Assembly: GCF_028285715.1 (NCBI RefSeq)
Contig: NZ_JANQOO010000010.1
Coordinates: 310,001 to 374,000 of the forward strand
Source of the DNA: Ulvibacterium sp.
GTDB lineage: Bacteria > Bacteroidota > Bacteroidia > Flavobacteriales > Flavobacteriaceae
Direction: 5' to 3'
DNA length: 64,000 bases
The position numbers were made by a program, and so were the translations under genes. Below the pieces are notes generated by a model, which searched no databases, had not been told where the DNA came from, and worked only from the letters and a program-made list of their open reading frames with translations. Below are positions 1 through 9,212 of the stretch, piece after piece (the first letter of the stretch is position 1; the number at the start of each line of letters is the position of its first letter).

Positions 1-57
1 TTATCATAAAAAAACAATAAAAAAACGATGTTGAAAAGCATGCTGGACTAAAATACT

Positions 58-73
58 ATGCAAAGGTTTGCAT
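58..73. promoter_or_regulatory. Putative LacI-family operator, copy 1
   Basis: Palindrome ATGCAAAGGTTTGCAT (arms ATGCAAA/TTTGCAT, two-base centre). The same 16 bases occur before SusC (8728-8743) and, as reverse complement, before the phosphodiesterase-phosphatase gene (9053-9068). The flanking 1-57 also resembles the SusC leader, with an AACAATAAAAAA tract followed by CGATG about 30 bases from the palindrome. This suggests that another minus-strand gene starts off the left edge under the same regulator. Assignment to the adjacent LacI-family protein is inference. Confidence 0.6.
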
Positions 74-77
74 TTTC

Positions 78-1133
78 CTACAACTCTATTTTGTCATTAA
101 TCCTGGAGGTACATTCCTTGGAAGACGCCCTAATAACAAGCTCTGGCTTAAAAACTTCCTGTCGAAATTCTTTCTGTGGAACTTCATCATTTAATCTATG
201 CAATATGATTCTTGCAGAGAGCATCCCCAAGCTGTAAACCGGTTGCCAGACCGTAGAGAGGGATGGTCTAAAATAAGAAGAATGGGGTTCATCATCAAAA
301 CCGACTATTGAAATATCCTCAGGTATCTTTAGGGCCATTTTCCGAGCGATGTGCATGGCAGAGATCGCAATATTATCGTTCATGGCAAAAATTGCGTCAG
401 GTGGATTTTCAAGTTTCAATAGCTTTTCGGATTGCTTTAGCCCATCGTCATGGGAAAACCCGGGAACATGCTCAATGTACTCCCTTCGAATTGGAATACC
501 ACCATTTTCCAAAGCATCCAAATAGCCTTGAAGCCTATGTTTTGTAGTGCTAAGATTTAAAGGTCCTCCTAGATGGGCGATTCTTGTGCACCCTGATTTA
601 ATGAGATAATCTACTGCCTGGAAAGCTCCCGCATAGTCATCTACCAAGACCTTATCCGCCTCCAACCCAGGGCAGTCCCTATCAAAGACCACTACCGGGA
701 TATCATTTTTTTGAAGCGCCCTGAAATGATCAAAATTCTTGGTTGCGGAGGTAGGTGACACCAAAACGCCATCCACTTGTATTTTCAATAATCTCTGGAT
801 AATGACCACTTCCTCCTCATAAGATTCGTTTGAAAGACATATCATAATGTTATATTCGGAACTGCCTATGACATCCTGAATACCGGTAATTATTGCAGAA
901 AAAAAGTGGCCTGTGATCTCCGGGACGATTACCCCAATGGTGTTGGATTTCTTTTGCAGGAGATTCAAGGCAAGTAAATTAGGTTGATAGTCCAATTTTT
1001 TGGCCAAGGCCCTGACTGCGTCCTTTGTTTCCTTCTTTAATGCCGGATGGTCCTTTAAGGCCCTGGAAACCGTGGAAGGCGCAATCCGTAACTCGCGGGC
1101 AATATCGATAATCGTAACCCTACCCTTTTTCAT
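78..1133 (-). CDS. LacI-family transcriptional regulator
   Basis: A 351-residue DNA-binding regulator. Residues about 5-50 form the LacI helix-turn-helix plus hinge helix, with the hallmark APSTVSRAL in the recognition helix. Residues about 62-340 are a periplasmic-binding-protein-like sugar-sensing domain, with IGVIVPEI, DGVLVSP, FAMNDNIA and VGFDDEP at the expected places. Length is normal for the family. It lies at the 3' end of the SusC-SusD-GH92 cluster on the same strand. It probably controls that cluster through the repeated ATGCAAAGGTTTGCAT palindrome, which could overlap the -33 element at SusC and so act in repression. The effector is unknown; a mono- or oligosaccharide released by the locus is likely. 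Confidence 0.93.
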   Translation of the reverse strand: MKKGRVTIIDIARELRIAPSTVSRALKDHPALKKETKDAVRALAKKLDYQPNLLALNLLQKKSNTIGVIVPEITGHFFSAIITGIQDVIGSSEYNIMICLSNESYEEEVVIIQRLLKIQVDGVLVSPTSATKNFDHFRALQKNDIPVVVFDRDCPGLEADKVLVDDYAGAFQAVDYLIKSGCTRIAHLGGPLNLSTTKHRLQGYLDALENGGIPIRREYIEHVPGFSHDDGLKQSEKLLKLENPPDAIFAMNDNIAISAMHIARKMALKIPEDISIVGFDDEPHSSYFRPSLSTVWQPVYSLGMLSARIILHRLNDEVPQKEFRQEVFKPELVIRASSKECTSRINDKIEL

Positions 1134-1312
1134 GATCGGCGATTTAGAATCTTTTTCAACATTTGTCTATCGACGTATTATGGCAGCATTATCAGCTGTA
1201 TACAATCCCAACCTACTTAGAAAAATACAAAAAAATATGTTGTCATGGTACTTGGAAAAATCCAACACTATAAAGGAACAACTAAAATTTATCGAACCGA
1301 AATAAACTATGT

Positions 1313-3628
1313 TTAGTTTTCTTTAAATTCTATGAGCAATTCGCCGCCCTTGACAATCTGTGAATGTGGGATGGCGTTTTCTTGAATCGGTTTCCCGTTT
1401 AGGAAAGTGTTTTTTATGGCCCAGTTGCCTTGGTCATTATTTTTAGTGCGAATTACAAAATGTGTTCCAGGATAATAATCAGGATGTAGGTCAATTTTAA
1501 CCGCATCGAAAATGGGGCTTCCCAATTGGTATGCCGGGTCTTCCTCGGTACCGCCGTTCATTTGAAACAATCCCATCTTCAGCAATACGGCCAAACTTCC
1601 CATAAGCCCTTGGTCCTCATCCCCGTTATATCCTGTTGACGGATCAAGACCACTAAAAACCGAGTCGACCACCTTACGGGACCAATATTGGGTTAAATCC
1701 GGTCTTCCGAGTTGGTTAAAAATAAAAGCGGTTTGAATGGAGGGTTGGTTACCATAATTGATCGGAACACGACTATATTCCGGGTGCACTTCAACATCAT
1801 GTGAAGTTCCTGAAGTAAAATCCAGTTTTTGGGCAGTCTTAAATTGGCCGTTCAATTTTTCAACTGCCCTGTCCAATCCGCCCATCAATTGGGCCAAGCC
1901 GGTTATATCATGAGGTACGAACCAAGTGGATTGCGCCCCGTTGCTCTCTATAAATCCGTTTTTATACAAATAGGGGTCATAGTTTTCCATCCAATTCCCA
2001 ATGGAATCCTTAGGCCTAATCCAGCCAGATTCCTTATCAAAAAGGAGTTTATAGTTGTTTGACCGATCCAAAAAATAGCCATAGTCTTCTTGCTCATTTA
2101 ATTTTTTTGCAAGTTGGGCCAAGGTCCAATCCTGATAGGCATATTCCAGGGTAAGGCTGGCCCCATCTTGATGACCACCAAATTTTCCCTCGGGAATTGG
2201 ATAGGGCACAAAGCCTTTTTCCAGATAGTGTTTAAACCCTCCACCCAAATTTGTGGTGTGTTCATAGCCTGCTTTTTCCATGATACCACCGGGCATATGG
2301 TTTTTCCTTAAGGCCTTGTAGATACTTTCCAAACTATCCCTTACAATTCCTTTTTGGATTGCGCTTACGATAAAAGGAGTACTGGAAGCACCTGTCATTA
2401 CATAGGTATAATTACCGCCCGAAGGTCCCCTTGGGACAAGTCCACCATCGTTGTAATACTGTAGCAGGGAGCGTACGAATTCTTCCTTGATATCGGGATA
2501 GACCAAACCCCAAAGCGTATTCAAGGTCCATTGTGCCCCCCAAAAGGAATCGGAATTGTAATGGTTGAACTCGGGTTTTCCGTCGACGCCCAAAGGCAAA
2601 TGCCCAACCCTAAGGTTATCTCCGGTATTGTCCGGGTAACTGCCGTTCACATCGTTGATGATCCTTCTTCCCTGCAGTGCATGCCAGAGATCTGTATAGA
2701 AACGGCGTCGTTGTGTTTCGGTACCTCCGCTAACCTTGATTCTTCCCAATACGTTGTTCCATTCTTCTTTGGATTCTTCGACCACTTTTTCAAAATTCCA
2801 GTGGTCCAGTTCAGTTTTTGAATTTTTTTGCGCATTTTCAATCGAAGTATATGAAATTCCCGCTTTAAGTTGTACGGTCTTTTTATTTTGCTCCATGAAA
2901 ACTAGGTAATTGCCCGTTCTATCGTCCTGGACAATCGAATCGATCTTTGAATCAAATTCCGTTTGAAAAAAAACCTGGAAGGGTTTGGGACGTCGGTGCG
3001 TTGGTGCCATTTCAAATTCTCCCGTGAGCACATTGTCGTCAATTTTTGTCAATGTACCGTTCCTATTTTCACAAGGACCCAATAATCCGTTTAAATTAAA
3101 CAATAGGGCAGGTTTCCCTTTCGTAGGGAAGGAATATTTATGGAAACCCACCCGCTTTGTGCTGGTTAGCTCAACTGTTATATCATAGCGCTGTAAGAAG
3201 ACCTTATGATATCCCGGATTGGTCTTTTCCTCGTTATGGGAAAACTTTGAATAAAAATCACTGAAAACAGTTTGTCCGTTCTCTTCAGAAATCGTTACCG
3301 GCATTACGGAAAGTCCGGAAATCTGCCAACCGTGAATATGACTAAATCCTTTGATAGTATCGGTCTTGTGACGATAACCGCTACCCCATGCACCGCCGAT
3401 TTGCGTATCCGGACTAAGGTTGACCATCCCAAAAGGACGACATGCGGATGAAAATAAAAACCAGCGAGAGTTTTCGGTATCCAATTGGGTATACACCTTA
3501 TCCACAGGAGAGGTATCAAATTCCGTTATCTTGGAAGAACTTGTCCGTTCCGTACCACATGCATGTATCAAAAAAAGCAATAGAAATGCTCCCAGACCTC
3601 TTAAAACGAAGGATTCATTTGGTTTCAT
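1313..3628 (-). CDS. GH92 family alpha-mannosidase-like lipoprotein
   Basis: Glycoside hydrolase family 92 enzymes are calcium-dependent exo-alpha-mannosidases. The N-terminal domain has CRPFGMVNLSPDT and GFSHIHGWQISG, matching the GH92 pattern PFGxVxLSPDT...GFSHxH. The C-terminal domain has YNGDEDQGLMG at about residues 675-686 of the longer reading, matching the catalytic-base motif GNEDQGxM. The usual length is 700-780 residues. I prefer the ATG at 3628 over the one at 3652: the sequence upstream is more AT-rich and the signal peptide is compact, ending in lipobox LIHAC with the lipidated Cys at residue 24. The protein is probably outer-membrane anchored. It lies downstream of SusD, separated by a terminator-like hairpin, so it may be expressed at a lower level. 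Exact linkage specificity cannot be read from sequence. Confidence 0.9.
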   Translation of the reverse strand: MKPNESFVLRGLGAFLLLFLIHACGTERTSSSKITEFDTSPVDKVYTQLDTENSRWFLFSSACRPFGMVNLSPDTQIGGAWGSGYRHKTDTIKGFSHIHGWQISGLSVMPVTISEENGQTVFSDFYSKFSHNEEKTNPGYHKVFLQRYDITVELTSTKRVGFHKYSFPTKGKPALLFNLNGLLGPCENRNGTLTKIDDNVLTGEFEMAPTHRRPKPFQVFFQTEFDSKIDSIVQDDRTGNYLVFMEQNKKTVQLKAGISYTSIENAQKNSKTELDHWNFEKVVEESKEEWNNVLGRIKVSGGTETQRRRFYTDLWHALQGRRIINDVNGSYPDNTGDNLRVGHLPLGVDGKPEFNHYNSDSFWGAQWTLNTLWGLVYPDIKEEFVRSLLQYYNDGGLVPRGPSGGNYTYVMTGASSTPFIVSAIQKGIVRDSLESIYKALRKNHMPGGIMEKAGYEHTTNLGGGFKHYLEKGFVPYPIPEGKFGGHQDGASLTLEYAYQDWTLAQLAKKLNEQEDYGYFLDRSNNYKLLFDKESGWIRPKDSIGNWMENYDPYLYKNGFIESNGAQSTWFVPHDITGLAQLMGGLDRAVEKLNGQFKTAQKLDFTSGTSHDVEVHPEYSRVPINYGNQPSIQTAFIFNQLGRPDLTQYWSRKVVDSVFSGLDPSTGYNGDEDQGLMGSLAVLLKMGLFQMNGGTEEDPAYQLGSPIFDAVKIDLHPDYYPGTHFVIRTKNNDQGNWAIKNTFLNGKPIQENAIPHSQIVKGGELLIEFKEN

Positions 3629-3767
3629 ATTTCCTAGAAAATCAATCTTCATCGGATCACCCTATCAATACCGATGTCCTTACCTCAATAAATATAAGGT
3701 TTATGAGAACATTTTAAGCCTAACCACTATTGACCAGGGCCATCAAAATGTGAATATGCCTTAAAAA

Positions 3768-3797
3768 TAAAGGCAAGCAACTATTTGCCTGCCTTTA
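3768..3797 (-). terminator. Terminator-like hairpin between SusD and GH92
   Basis: Read on the minus strand, a 13-base arm starting TAAAGGCAGG pairs with an arm ending TTGCCTTTA around a four-base loop, with one G-U-type mismatch, and TTTTTAA follows. It lies about 90 bases after the SusD stop and 140 bases before GH92. It probably ends or attenuates SusCD transcription. Confidence 0.65.
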
Positions 3798-3888
3798 CTA
3801 AACTAATTCAAACTTAAACAAACTAATTACGAAAAACCAACACGATTACTAGTGTGTTATTCTATTTTAAAACGAATTGTACAATTCG

Positions 3889-5646
3889 CTAATACCCTGG
3901 ATTCTGATTCAAGAAACCTTCTATTCCCGAAGCCGCGTCCACGGCGCTTTGGGGGATAGGAAACAATCTCTTATTGGGATCGGCATCTGTCTTATCCGTC
4001 CAAGCATCCTCATATTTGCCAAAACGTATTTGGTCGCTACGTCTAAAACCTTCCCAATACAACTCAAAACCACGCTCACGGAACAGGGCTTCCAAATCTA
4101 TTGAGGGCCATGCTTCCGGGGTTTGGTCCGGACGGGCCGTTCTGGACGTTCTTACCGTATTGACATCGGCCAGGGCACCTGCATCGTCGCCATTTCTCAG
4201 TTTCGCCTCCGCACGCATTAGGTATACTTCAGCCAAACGTATCAATACCAAATCTACGCTACTGAAGTTATTACCGTTGGGAGAGGTTCGGCTAAACTGG
4301 TACTTGGAACAGCGGTACCCGGTGTTGTGCAGGGAACCTTCATTGGTAAAGTTGACTTCGAAGGTATGGTTTACATAAGCTACATCACGATCTGGGCCAC
4401 TTCCCCGGGTCAATTGGATCGGGTAGATCCGTACTTCGCCACCATCACAGGAAAGAAACGCGCCATCTTCACCCTTTCGGGGTCCCCATTGAATTCCGCG
4501 TAGTATGCCCCTATCTATTTCAAAATCATCGGGCGCAATGCAGTAATAGCTGTTTTCGGTCTCAGTAGCGATCAGCTTTTCACGATTTTCAAAGTCATCC
4601 AATTGTGCCGGGGGTATTATCGTATTCTGCTGATAAAACCGTGCATCGGCCTCGGCCGGATCAACAGGGCCGTAGGCATCTATCCAAGTCTGGATAAAAT
4701 CGGAATTGATTGCGGGACCGTCGGTTCCATCCGCACTTGGAAATTCAGGTCTTGGGAACATATCCCCAGCAATGGACCAATAGGCCCACCGGCTGTGCTC
4801 CCTTCGTAACTGACCTCGCTGATCTAAGGCAAATATAAGTTCCGGATTGCTATTATTATCGTCATTAAAAAGGTCAAAATATTCCGGTGACAATGAGAAG
4901 TTACCAGAATTGATAACATTATCCGTATATTGGATGACCCGGCCCATATCCTCGGTACTAAAACTGGGTGTCCCATACGGATCGCGATATACCGCCGCAT
5001 TGAGATATAGTCTTGCCAAAAGGCTCCAGACCGCGGCCTGGGTTATTCTGCCCGGACCTCTATCCGTATTGATGACATCCACAACCGCCAAAAGTTCGCT
5101 TTCAATATAGTCTATGGCATCTTGGGTTCGCAGTACCTCGGAGAGTTCCGCGGAAGACTCTTTTCTCAATACCAATCCCCAGCTATCCAACATCAACATG
5201 TTTAGGTACGCTCGCAATGCCCGCATCTCATGGAGGGCACCAAGCGCCTCATTATCGCCGCCATCCGCAAGTGGCGTCAATACCTCAATAGCCGCCAAGG
5301 TTCTGGAAATATTGGTGGTTAGTTCGTTCCAACTATCCCCAACCAAATCATTGGTAGGGGTAATGGTATGGGCATGGGTAGCTAAAAATTTCCCCCCATC
5401 AAACCAGTCCGTTCCTCCCCGAAAGGGCAGGATACCCTCATCCGAAGCAATAAGTTGCAGGCCATAATAATTGGTATGTCGCCATACCCAGGAAACATAG
5501 CCGTAAGCTGGGGCAATGGCGCCACTAACCGCTTCGGCCTGGCCCCCAAATTCGGATTCATCCAGTCTTTCTTCTTCCAGATCGGTACAGCTCCAATTGA
5601 AAAGGGAGCAAAACACAAGAGTTGCAATTAAGATTCTATTTTTCAT
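3889..5646 (-). CDS. SusD/RagB-type glycan-binding lipoprotein
   Basis: A 585-residue outer-membrane lipoprotein that caps its SusC partner and captures glycan. The signal peptide ends in FNWSC, giving lipidated Cys20. The N-terminal half holds the TPR-like SusD fold (LNMLMLDSWG, LLARLYLNAAVY). The C-terminal region has the typical VYLMRAEAKLRNGD and FRERGFELYWEGFRRSDQIR followed by LFPIPQSAVD. It starts 19 bases after SusC ends and is surely co-transcribed with it. The pair defines a TonB-dependent uptake complex. The ligand is unknown; the neighbouring GH92 enzyme points to mannose-containing glycans. Confidence 0.95.
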   Translation of the reverse strand: MKNRILIATLVFCSLFNWSCTDLEEERLDESEFGGQAEAVSGAIAPAYGYVSWVWRHTNYYGLQLIASDEGILPFRGGTDWFDGGKFLATHAHTITPTNDLVGDSWNELTTNISRTLAAIEVLTPLADGGDNEALGALHEMRALRAYLNMLMLDSWGLVLRKESSAELSEVLRTQDAIDYIESELLAVVDVINTDRGPGRITQAAVWSLLARLYLNAAVYRDPYGTPSFSTEDMGRVIQYTDNVINSGNFSLSPEYFDLFNDDNNSNPELIFALDQRGQLRREHSRWAYWSIAGDMFPRPEFPSADGTDGPAINSDFIQTWIDAYGPVDPAEADARFYQQNTIIPPAQLDDFENREKLIATETENSYYCIAPDDFEIDRGILRGIQWGPRKGEDGAFLSCDGGEVRIYPIQLTRGSGPDRDVAYVNHTFEVNFTNEGSLHNTGYRCSKYQFSRTSPNGNNFSSVDLVLIRLAEVYLMRAEAKLRNGDDAGALADVNTVRTSRTARPDQTPEAWPSIDLEALFRERGFELYWEGFRRSDQIRFGKYEDAWTDKTDADPNKRLFPIPQSAVDAASGIEGFLNQNPGY

Positions 5647-5664
5647 TTTCTAACAATTTTTTTA

Positions 5665-8643
5665 TTAAAATGATACATTTAAACCAAACAAAACTGTTCT
5701 CGGAGAGGGATAGGTAAAACGATCGATTCCAAAGGTTTGGATTCCATCAATATCGTTCCCGGTATTGATTTCGGGGTCAAAGCCCGAATAATCGGTTATT
5801 ACAAACAGGTTTTGTCCCGTTAGCGTAATGCGAAAACTATTTATCCAGTCGCTTAGCCCAAGTACAGCGGGGTCCAGCGTATAGCCCAAAGTGGCATTGT
5901 TCAATCGCAAGAAACTACCGTCTTCCAGATAGCGGGTAGAGACCTCGTTGGAATTACTCAGATCCTCGTTGGGAAACTGGATAGCAAAATCAGTGGTATT
6001 TAAGCTTCTACTCAACTGGCTATTGGAAAATATGGTCATGGCCGTATGGTTATAAATTTCGTTACCGGATACCCCGTTGAAATTGATGCCCAAATCGAAC
6101 TTTTTATAATTGAAATTAAGATAGAAGGCATAGATAATGTCCGGTAGGGCGCTACCCGTGGCAAACCTATCGTTGTCCAAAGACTCGCCATCCCCATTAA
6201 TATCCCTGAATTCATTTAATCCATCGGCGCCAATGCCTATAAATTCCTTCATAAAGAAGGTTCCGGTAGGCTCTCCATTAATGTATCCATTAATCGTTGC
6301 CCCGGTTTGCCCGGCTCCTACGGCACCCCCGGTAGTCAACACGGCAAAGGGGGAGTTTTCTATTTTGTTATCGGTATAGGAAATGTTACCTCCAATATTG
6401 AAGGTGAAATCCTCACTAAAGCTTCCTCTATAGTCCAAAGATAATTCAAAGCCATTGTTGATGATTTCCAGATCGGGCACGTTGGTCCATATTCTTTCGG
6501 TAGGCTGAATGGGATCGGTACGGTTGGCAAAAAGTACTACATCCGTGACCACTTTGTTGAAATAGTCCAAAGTACCGGTAATCTTATTTCCGAAAAGTCC
6601 AAAGTCCAACCCAATATTGGTCTGTGTGGACACCTCCCATTTAAGGTCAGGAAAGGCCGTACGAACGGGAACGGTACCAAAGGGATAGTCGTCTAATGTA
6701 ACCTCGTTCCCATCAAGGGGGTAGGTGTCATTTTCCGTTCGGGAATCCACAAAACTTGCCAAACTAACGTTATTGGGAATACCATCCTGATTACCGGCCT
6801 GGCCCCAACTGGCCCGTAGTTTCAAGTTGCTGAAAATCGTGTTGTCCGCCATGAAATCTTCCCTGTTAATATTCCATCCCAAGGCTACGGATGGGAAATA
6901 CCCATACTTGTTGTTTTCCCCAAATTTGGAGGATCCATCCGCCCGCATAGTCGCTGTAAATAGATACTTATCGGCATACGAATAGTTGACCCTTCCAAAA
7001 AAGGATTGCAATTCATTTTCAAAAGCACGGGAATCCAAGGTGGTTGGCAGGATCTCAGTACTAATTTGATCCTGAAACCTCGGTTCAATGCCATTATTGG
7101 CAAACCCGTCCAGTTCAAAACGTTTTTGCTCAAACCGGGTTCTTTGGTAAGAATGTGCCGCCAATACAGTGACATTGTGTTTGTCCTTGTTAAGAGTATA
7201 GGTCAGTGTATTTTCAACCAAAGTATTGGTATTAATTGTAGCCGTGGTATTCAAAAAGCCATCTTCAAAACCTTCCAATTGCACAAAAGGTACTTGTTGT
7301 ACATCACGATTGGTGGATGAATAATCCACCCCTAGGTTCAATTTGTAGACCAATCCCTTAATAATTTCAATGGAAGGCGAGATATTGGCCAAAATACGAT
7401 TGGTATTGGCTTCGTCCGTAAAAATCCGGTTACGTTGTATAGGGTTTATACGTTCTTCCAACAAGGTAGGCTCTCCATCGGTAAAGACCGGTATGGTAGG
7501 GTTCAATTCCAACATTTCCCTTACGATGGCCCTATCGTCCGGTCTCTCATTTACCGTTCTTGAGGCCGTAAGGTTCAAATCCACGTTAAAGCGTCCTTGA
7601 AGTGCCTTTTGATTTAAATTTACGCGTCCGGAATATCGTGTTAAGGAACTATTGTTCAAGGTACCTTCCTGGTCATCCACACCGGCGGATACAAAATAGG
7701 ACGACTTATCCGCAACCCCTCCGCTCATGGAGAAATTGACATTGTTGGAAATACCAGTACGGGTCAACTCGTCCTGCCAATCGGTATTACCTCCAAAATC
7801 TTCGAGAATACCACCAACGGCGACTACCTGCTCCCGAAATTCATTGGCGCTAAACACATCCATGGGATTGGCAATGGTAGACATTGCAGTGGACACGGAT
7901 AGATTCATTTCCGCCTTGCCGGCCTTTCCTTTTTTGGTAGTGATGGCTACTACACCATTAGCTGCCCGAGCACCATAAATGGCCGTAGCAGAGGCATCCT
8001 TCAAAATATCTATGGATTCTATATCCTGGGGATTAATAAAATTCAAAGGGTTGGCACTGGCCGCAACACCAATACCGGAATTGTCAATAATAAAACCATC
8101 CACTACAAACAGGGGTGTGGTACCGGAGCGCAAACTTCCTACACCTCGAATGATAATGTTCTGTGCGGCTCCCGGTTCGCCACTTACACTGGTCACATTG
8201 ACCCCGGCCACTTTACCTTGTAAAAGCTGCCCTGGGTTGGCCACAACACCTTTGTTAAAATCTTCACTCTTTACAGAACCTATGGCACCTGTTATGTCGG
8301 ATTTTCTTTGAACACCGTACCCGACCACTACCACATCTTCCAACTGTGTGGCATCCTCGGACAACTGCACCGTTACGTTAGTTTGTCCGGCCAAGGGTAT
8401 ATCCATGGTTGTGTATCCGAGATAAGAAACTTCAAGAACAGCGTTGGAATCGCTTACTTCAATAGTGAAGTTGCCATCAAAATTGGTCGTAGTACCATTG
8501 GTGGTTCCCTTCTCTATAACACTCGCCCCGGGAAGAGGAGTATTTTGATCGTCCGTGACCGTCCCGGTAACTGTAGTCTGTGCCCAAGAAACCGAAACGA
8601 TTCCGAGCAGGAAAATCAGCATTAAAAATCGAATTTTCTTCAT
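5665..8643 (-). CDS. SusC/RagA-type TonB-dependent outer-membrane transporter
   Basis: A 992-residue SusC-family porin. Residues 1-22 are a signal peptide. About 23-105 form the carboxypeptidase-regulatory-like domain found on SusC proteins (VTGTVTDDQNTPLPGASV). The plug follows (EDVVVVGYGVQRKSDITGAI, then NIIIRGVGSL and ATAIYGARAANGVVAITTKKG), then a 22-strand barrel ending in an aromatic-terminated strand (VLFGLNVSF). It imports oligosaccharides with TonB-ExbBD energy. First gene of the SusCD unit, it is preceded by a LacI-type palindrome about 85 bases upstream. On the minus strand a TTTG inside that palindrome and TAATTTTA 20 bases further on fit a Bacteroidota promoter. Confidence 0.96.
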   Translation of the reverse strand: MKKIRFLMLIFLLGIVSVSWAQTTVTGTVTDDQNTPLPGASVIEKGTTNGTTTNFDGNFTIEVSDSNAVLEVSYLGYTTMDIPLAGQTNVTVQLSEDATQLEDVVVVGYGVQRKSDITGAIGSVKSEDFNKGVVANPGQLLQGKVAGVNVTSVSGEPGAAQNIIIRGVGSLRSGTTPLFVVDGFIIDNSGIGVAASANPLNFINPQDIESIDILKDASATAIYGARAANGVVAITTKKGKAGKAEMNLSVSTAMSTIANPMDVFSANEFREQVVAVGGILEDFGGNTDWQDELTRTGISNNVNFSMSGGVADKSSYFVSAGVDDQEGTLNNSSLTRYSGRVNLNQKALQGRFNVDLNLTASRTVNERPDDRAIVREMLELNPTIPVFTDGEPTLLEERINPIQRNRIFTDEANTNRILANISPSIEIIKGLVYKLNLGVDYSSTNRDVQQVPFVQLEGFEDGFLNTTATINTNTLVENTLTYTLNKDKHNVTVLAAHSYQRTRFEQKRFELDGFANNGIEPRFQDQISTEILPTTLDSRAFENELQSFFGRVNYSYADKYLFTATMRADGSSKFGENNKYGYFPSVALGWNINREDFMADNTIFSNLKLRASWGQAGNQDGIPNNVSLASFVDSRTENDTYPLDGNEVTLDDYPFGTVPVRTAFPDLKWEVSTQTNIGLDFGLFGNKITGTLDYFNKVVTDVVLFANRTDPIQPTERIWTNVPDLEIINNGFELSLDYRGSFSEDFTFNIGGNISYTDNKIENSPFAVLTTGGAVGAGQTGATINGYINGEPTGTFFMKEFIGIGADGLNEFRDINGDGESLDNDRFATGSALPDIIYAFYLNFNYKKFDLGINFNGVSGNEIYNHTAMTIFSNSQLSRSLNTTDFAIQFPNEDLSNSNEVSTRYLEDGSFLRLNNATLGYTLDPAVLGLSDWINSFRITLTGQNLFVITDYSGFDPEINTGNDIDGIQTFGIDRFTYPSPRTVLFGLNVSF

Positions 8644-8727
8644 ATCTGGCTGTTTTTGCGTTAGTTAATTCTCAAGCCAAATAACAATAAAAAAGCGATG
8701 CCTAAAATTATTCCGAGCCAAAAGTCA

Positions 8728-8743
8728 ATGCAAAGGTTTGCAT
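8728..8743. promoter_or_regulatory. Putative LacI-family operator, copy 2 (SusC promoter)
   Basis: ATGCAAAGGTTTGCAT, with symmetry extending to CAATGCAAAGGTTTGCATTG at 8726-8745. On the minus strand its TTTG can serve as the -33 element for a -7-like TAATTTTA 20 bases downstream. A bound repressor would therefore block SusC transcription. Factor assignment is inferred from proximity to the LacI-family gene. Confidence 0.7.
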
Positions 8744-9052
8744 TGATTTACATGGACTTAAGCCTTATTTAAACTTTAGGGAACATTATTCCCAAATAAC
8801 TATTTAGGGCTTTTCAAAACTGGTGAAAAAGTAATATGGAGGGAAGAATTTCTTAAAAAATTAGAGAAAATGATCTGGGCGTTAACCCCAAGTATAGAAG
8901 GGTGATTCGGCAAGACCAAACGCACCCTAAACACTGTTCGGAAAGCTTCTTTCGCAGAACGAATAATACGGCCCGTTTTTGGTCTCCTTTTGGTAGTGGC
9001 CACCCTTTATGGAAGGGCATTATTTCTTTCGTAGTATCTCTTGGTCTTCGTC

Positions 9053-9068
9053 ATGCAAACCTTTGCAT
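9053..9068. promoter_or_regulatory. Putative LacI-family operator, copy 3
   Basis: ATGCAAACCTTTGCAT, the exact reverse complement of the other two copies, 145 bases before the ATG of the phosphodiesterase-phosphatase gene. It ties that gene to the same regulon as SusCD. Confidence 0.68.
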
Positions 9069-9212
9069 AAGCTTCTCCTTATCGTTCAACGCCAAGAGTT
9101 CTATATTCGTACAAGGATAGTGGTTCCCATTCCACTTTTACCTATATCCGTGTAACACGATAATTATATCCTTTTTTTGAGCAACAATAGTTTAACAAGT
9201 CAAATACCGGTC

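Larger units (their letters stand above)
8644..9212. other. Divergent intergenic region, SusC and phosphodiesterase-phosphatase
   Basis: No credible gene in these 569 bases. It carries the SusC leader, two copies of the LacI-type palindrome about 325 bases apart in opposite orientation, and the putative divergent promoters. The spacing would allow looping by a tetrameric or paired repressor. I found no convincing TAnnTTTG box for the plus-strand gene; TATATTCG at 9102-9109 is the nearest. Confidence 0.7.

Noticed and set aside
1829-2311. Open frames opposite GH92, and similar ones opposite SusC, the hybrid kinase and CobQ
   Set aside because: They lie entirely within strongly supported genes and show no protein features.
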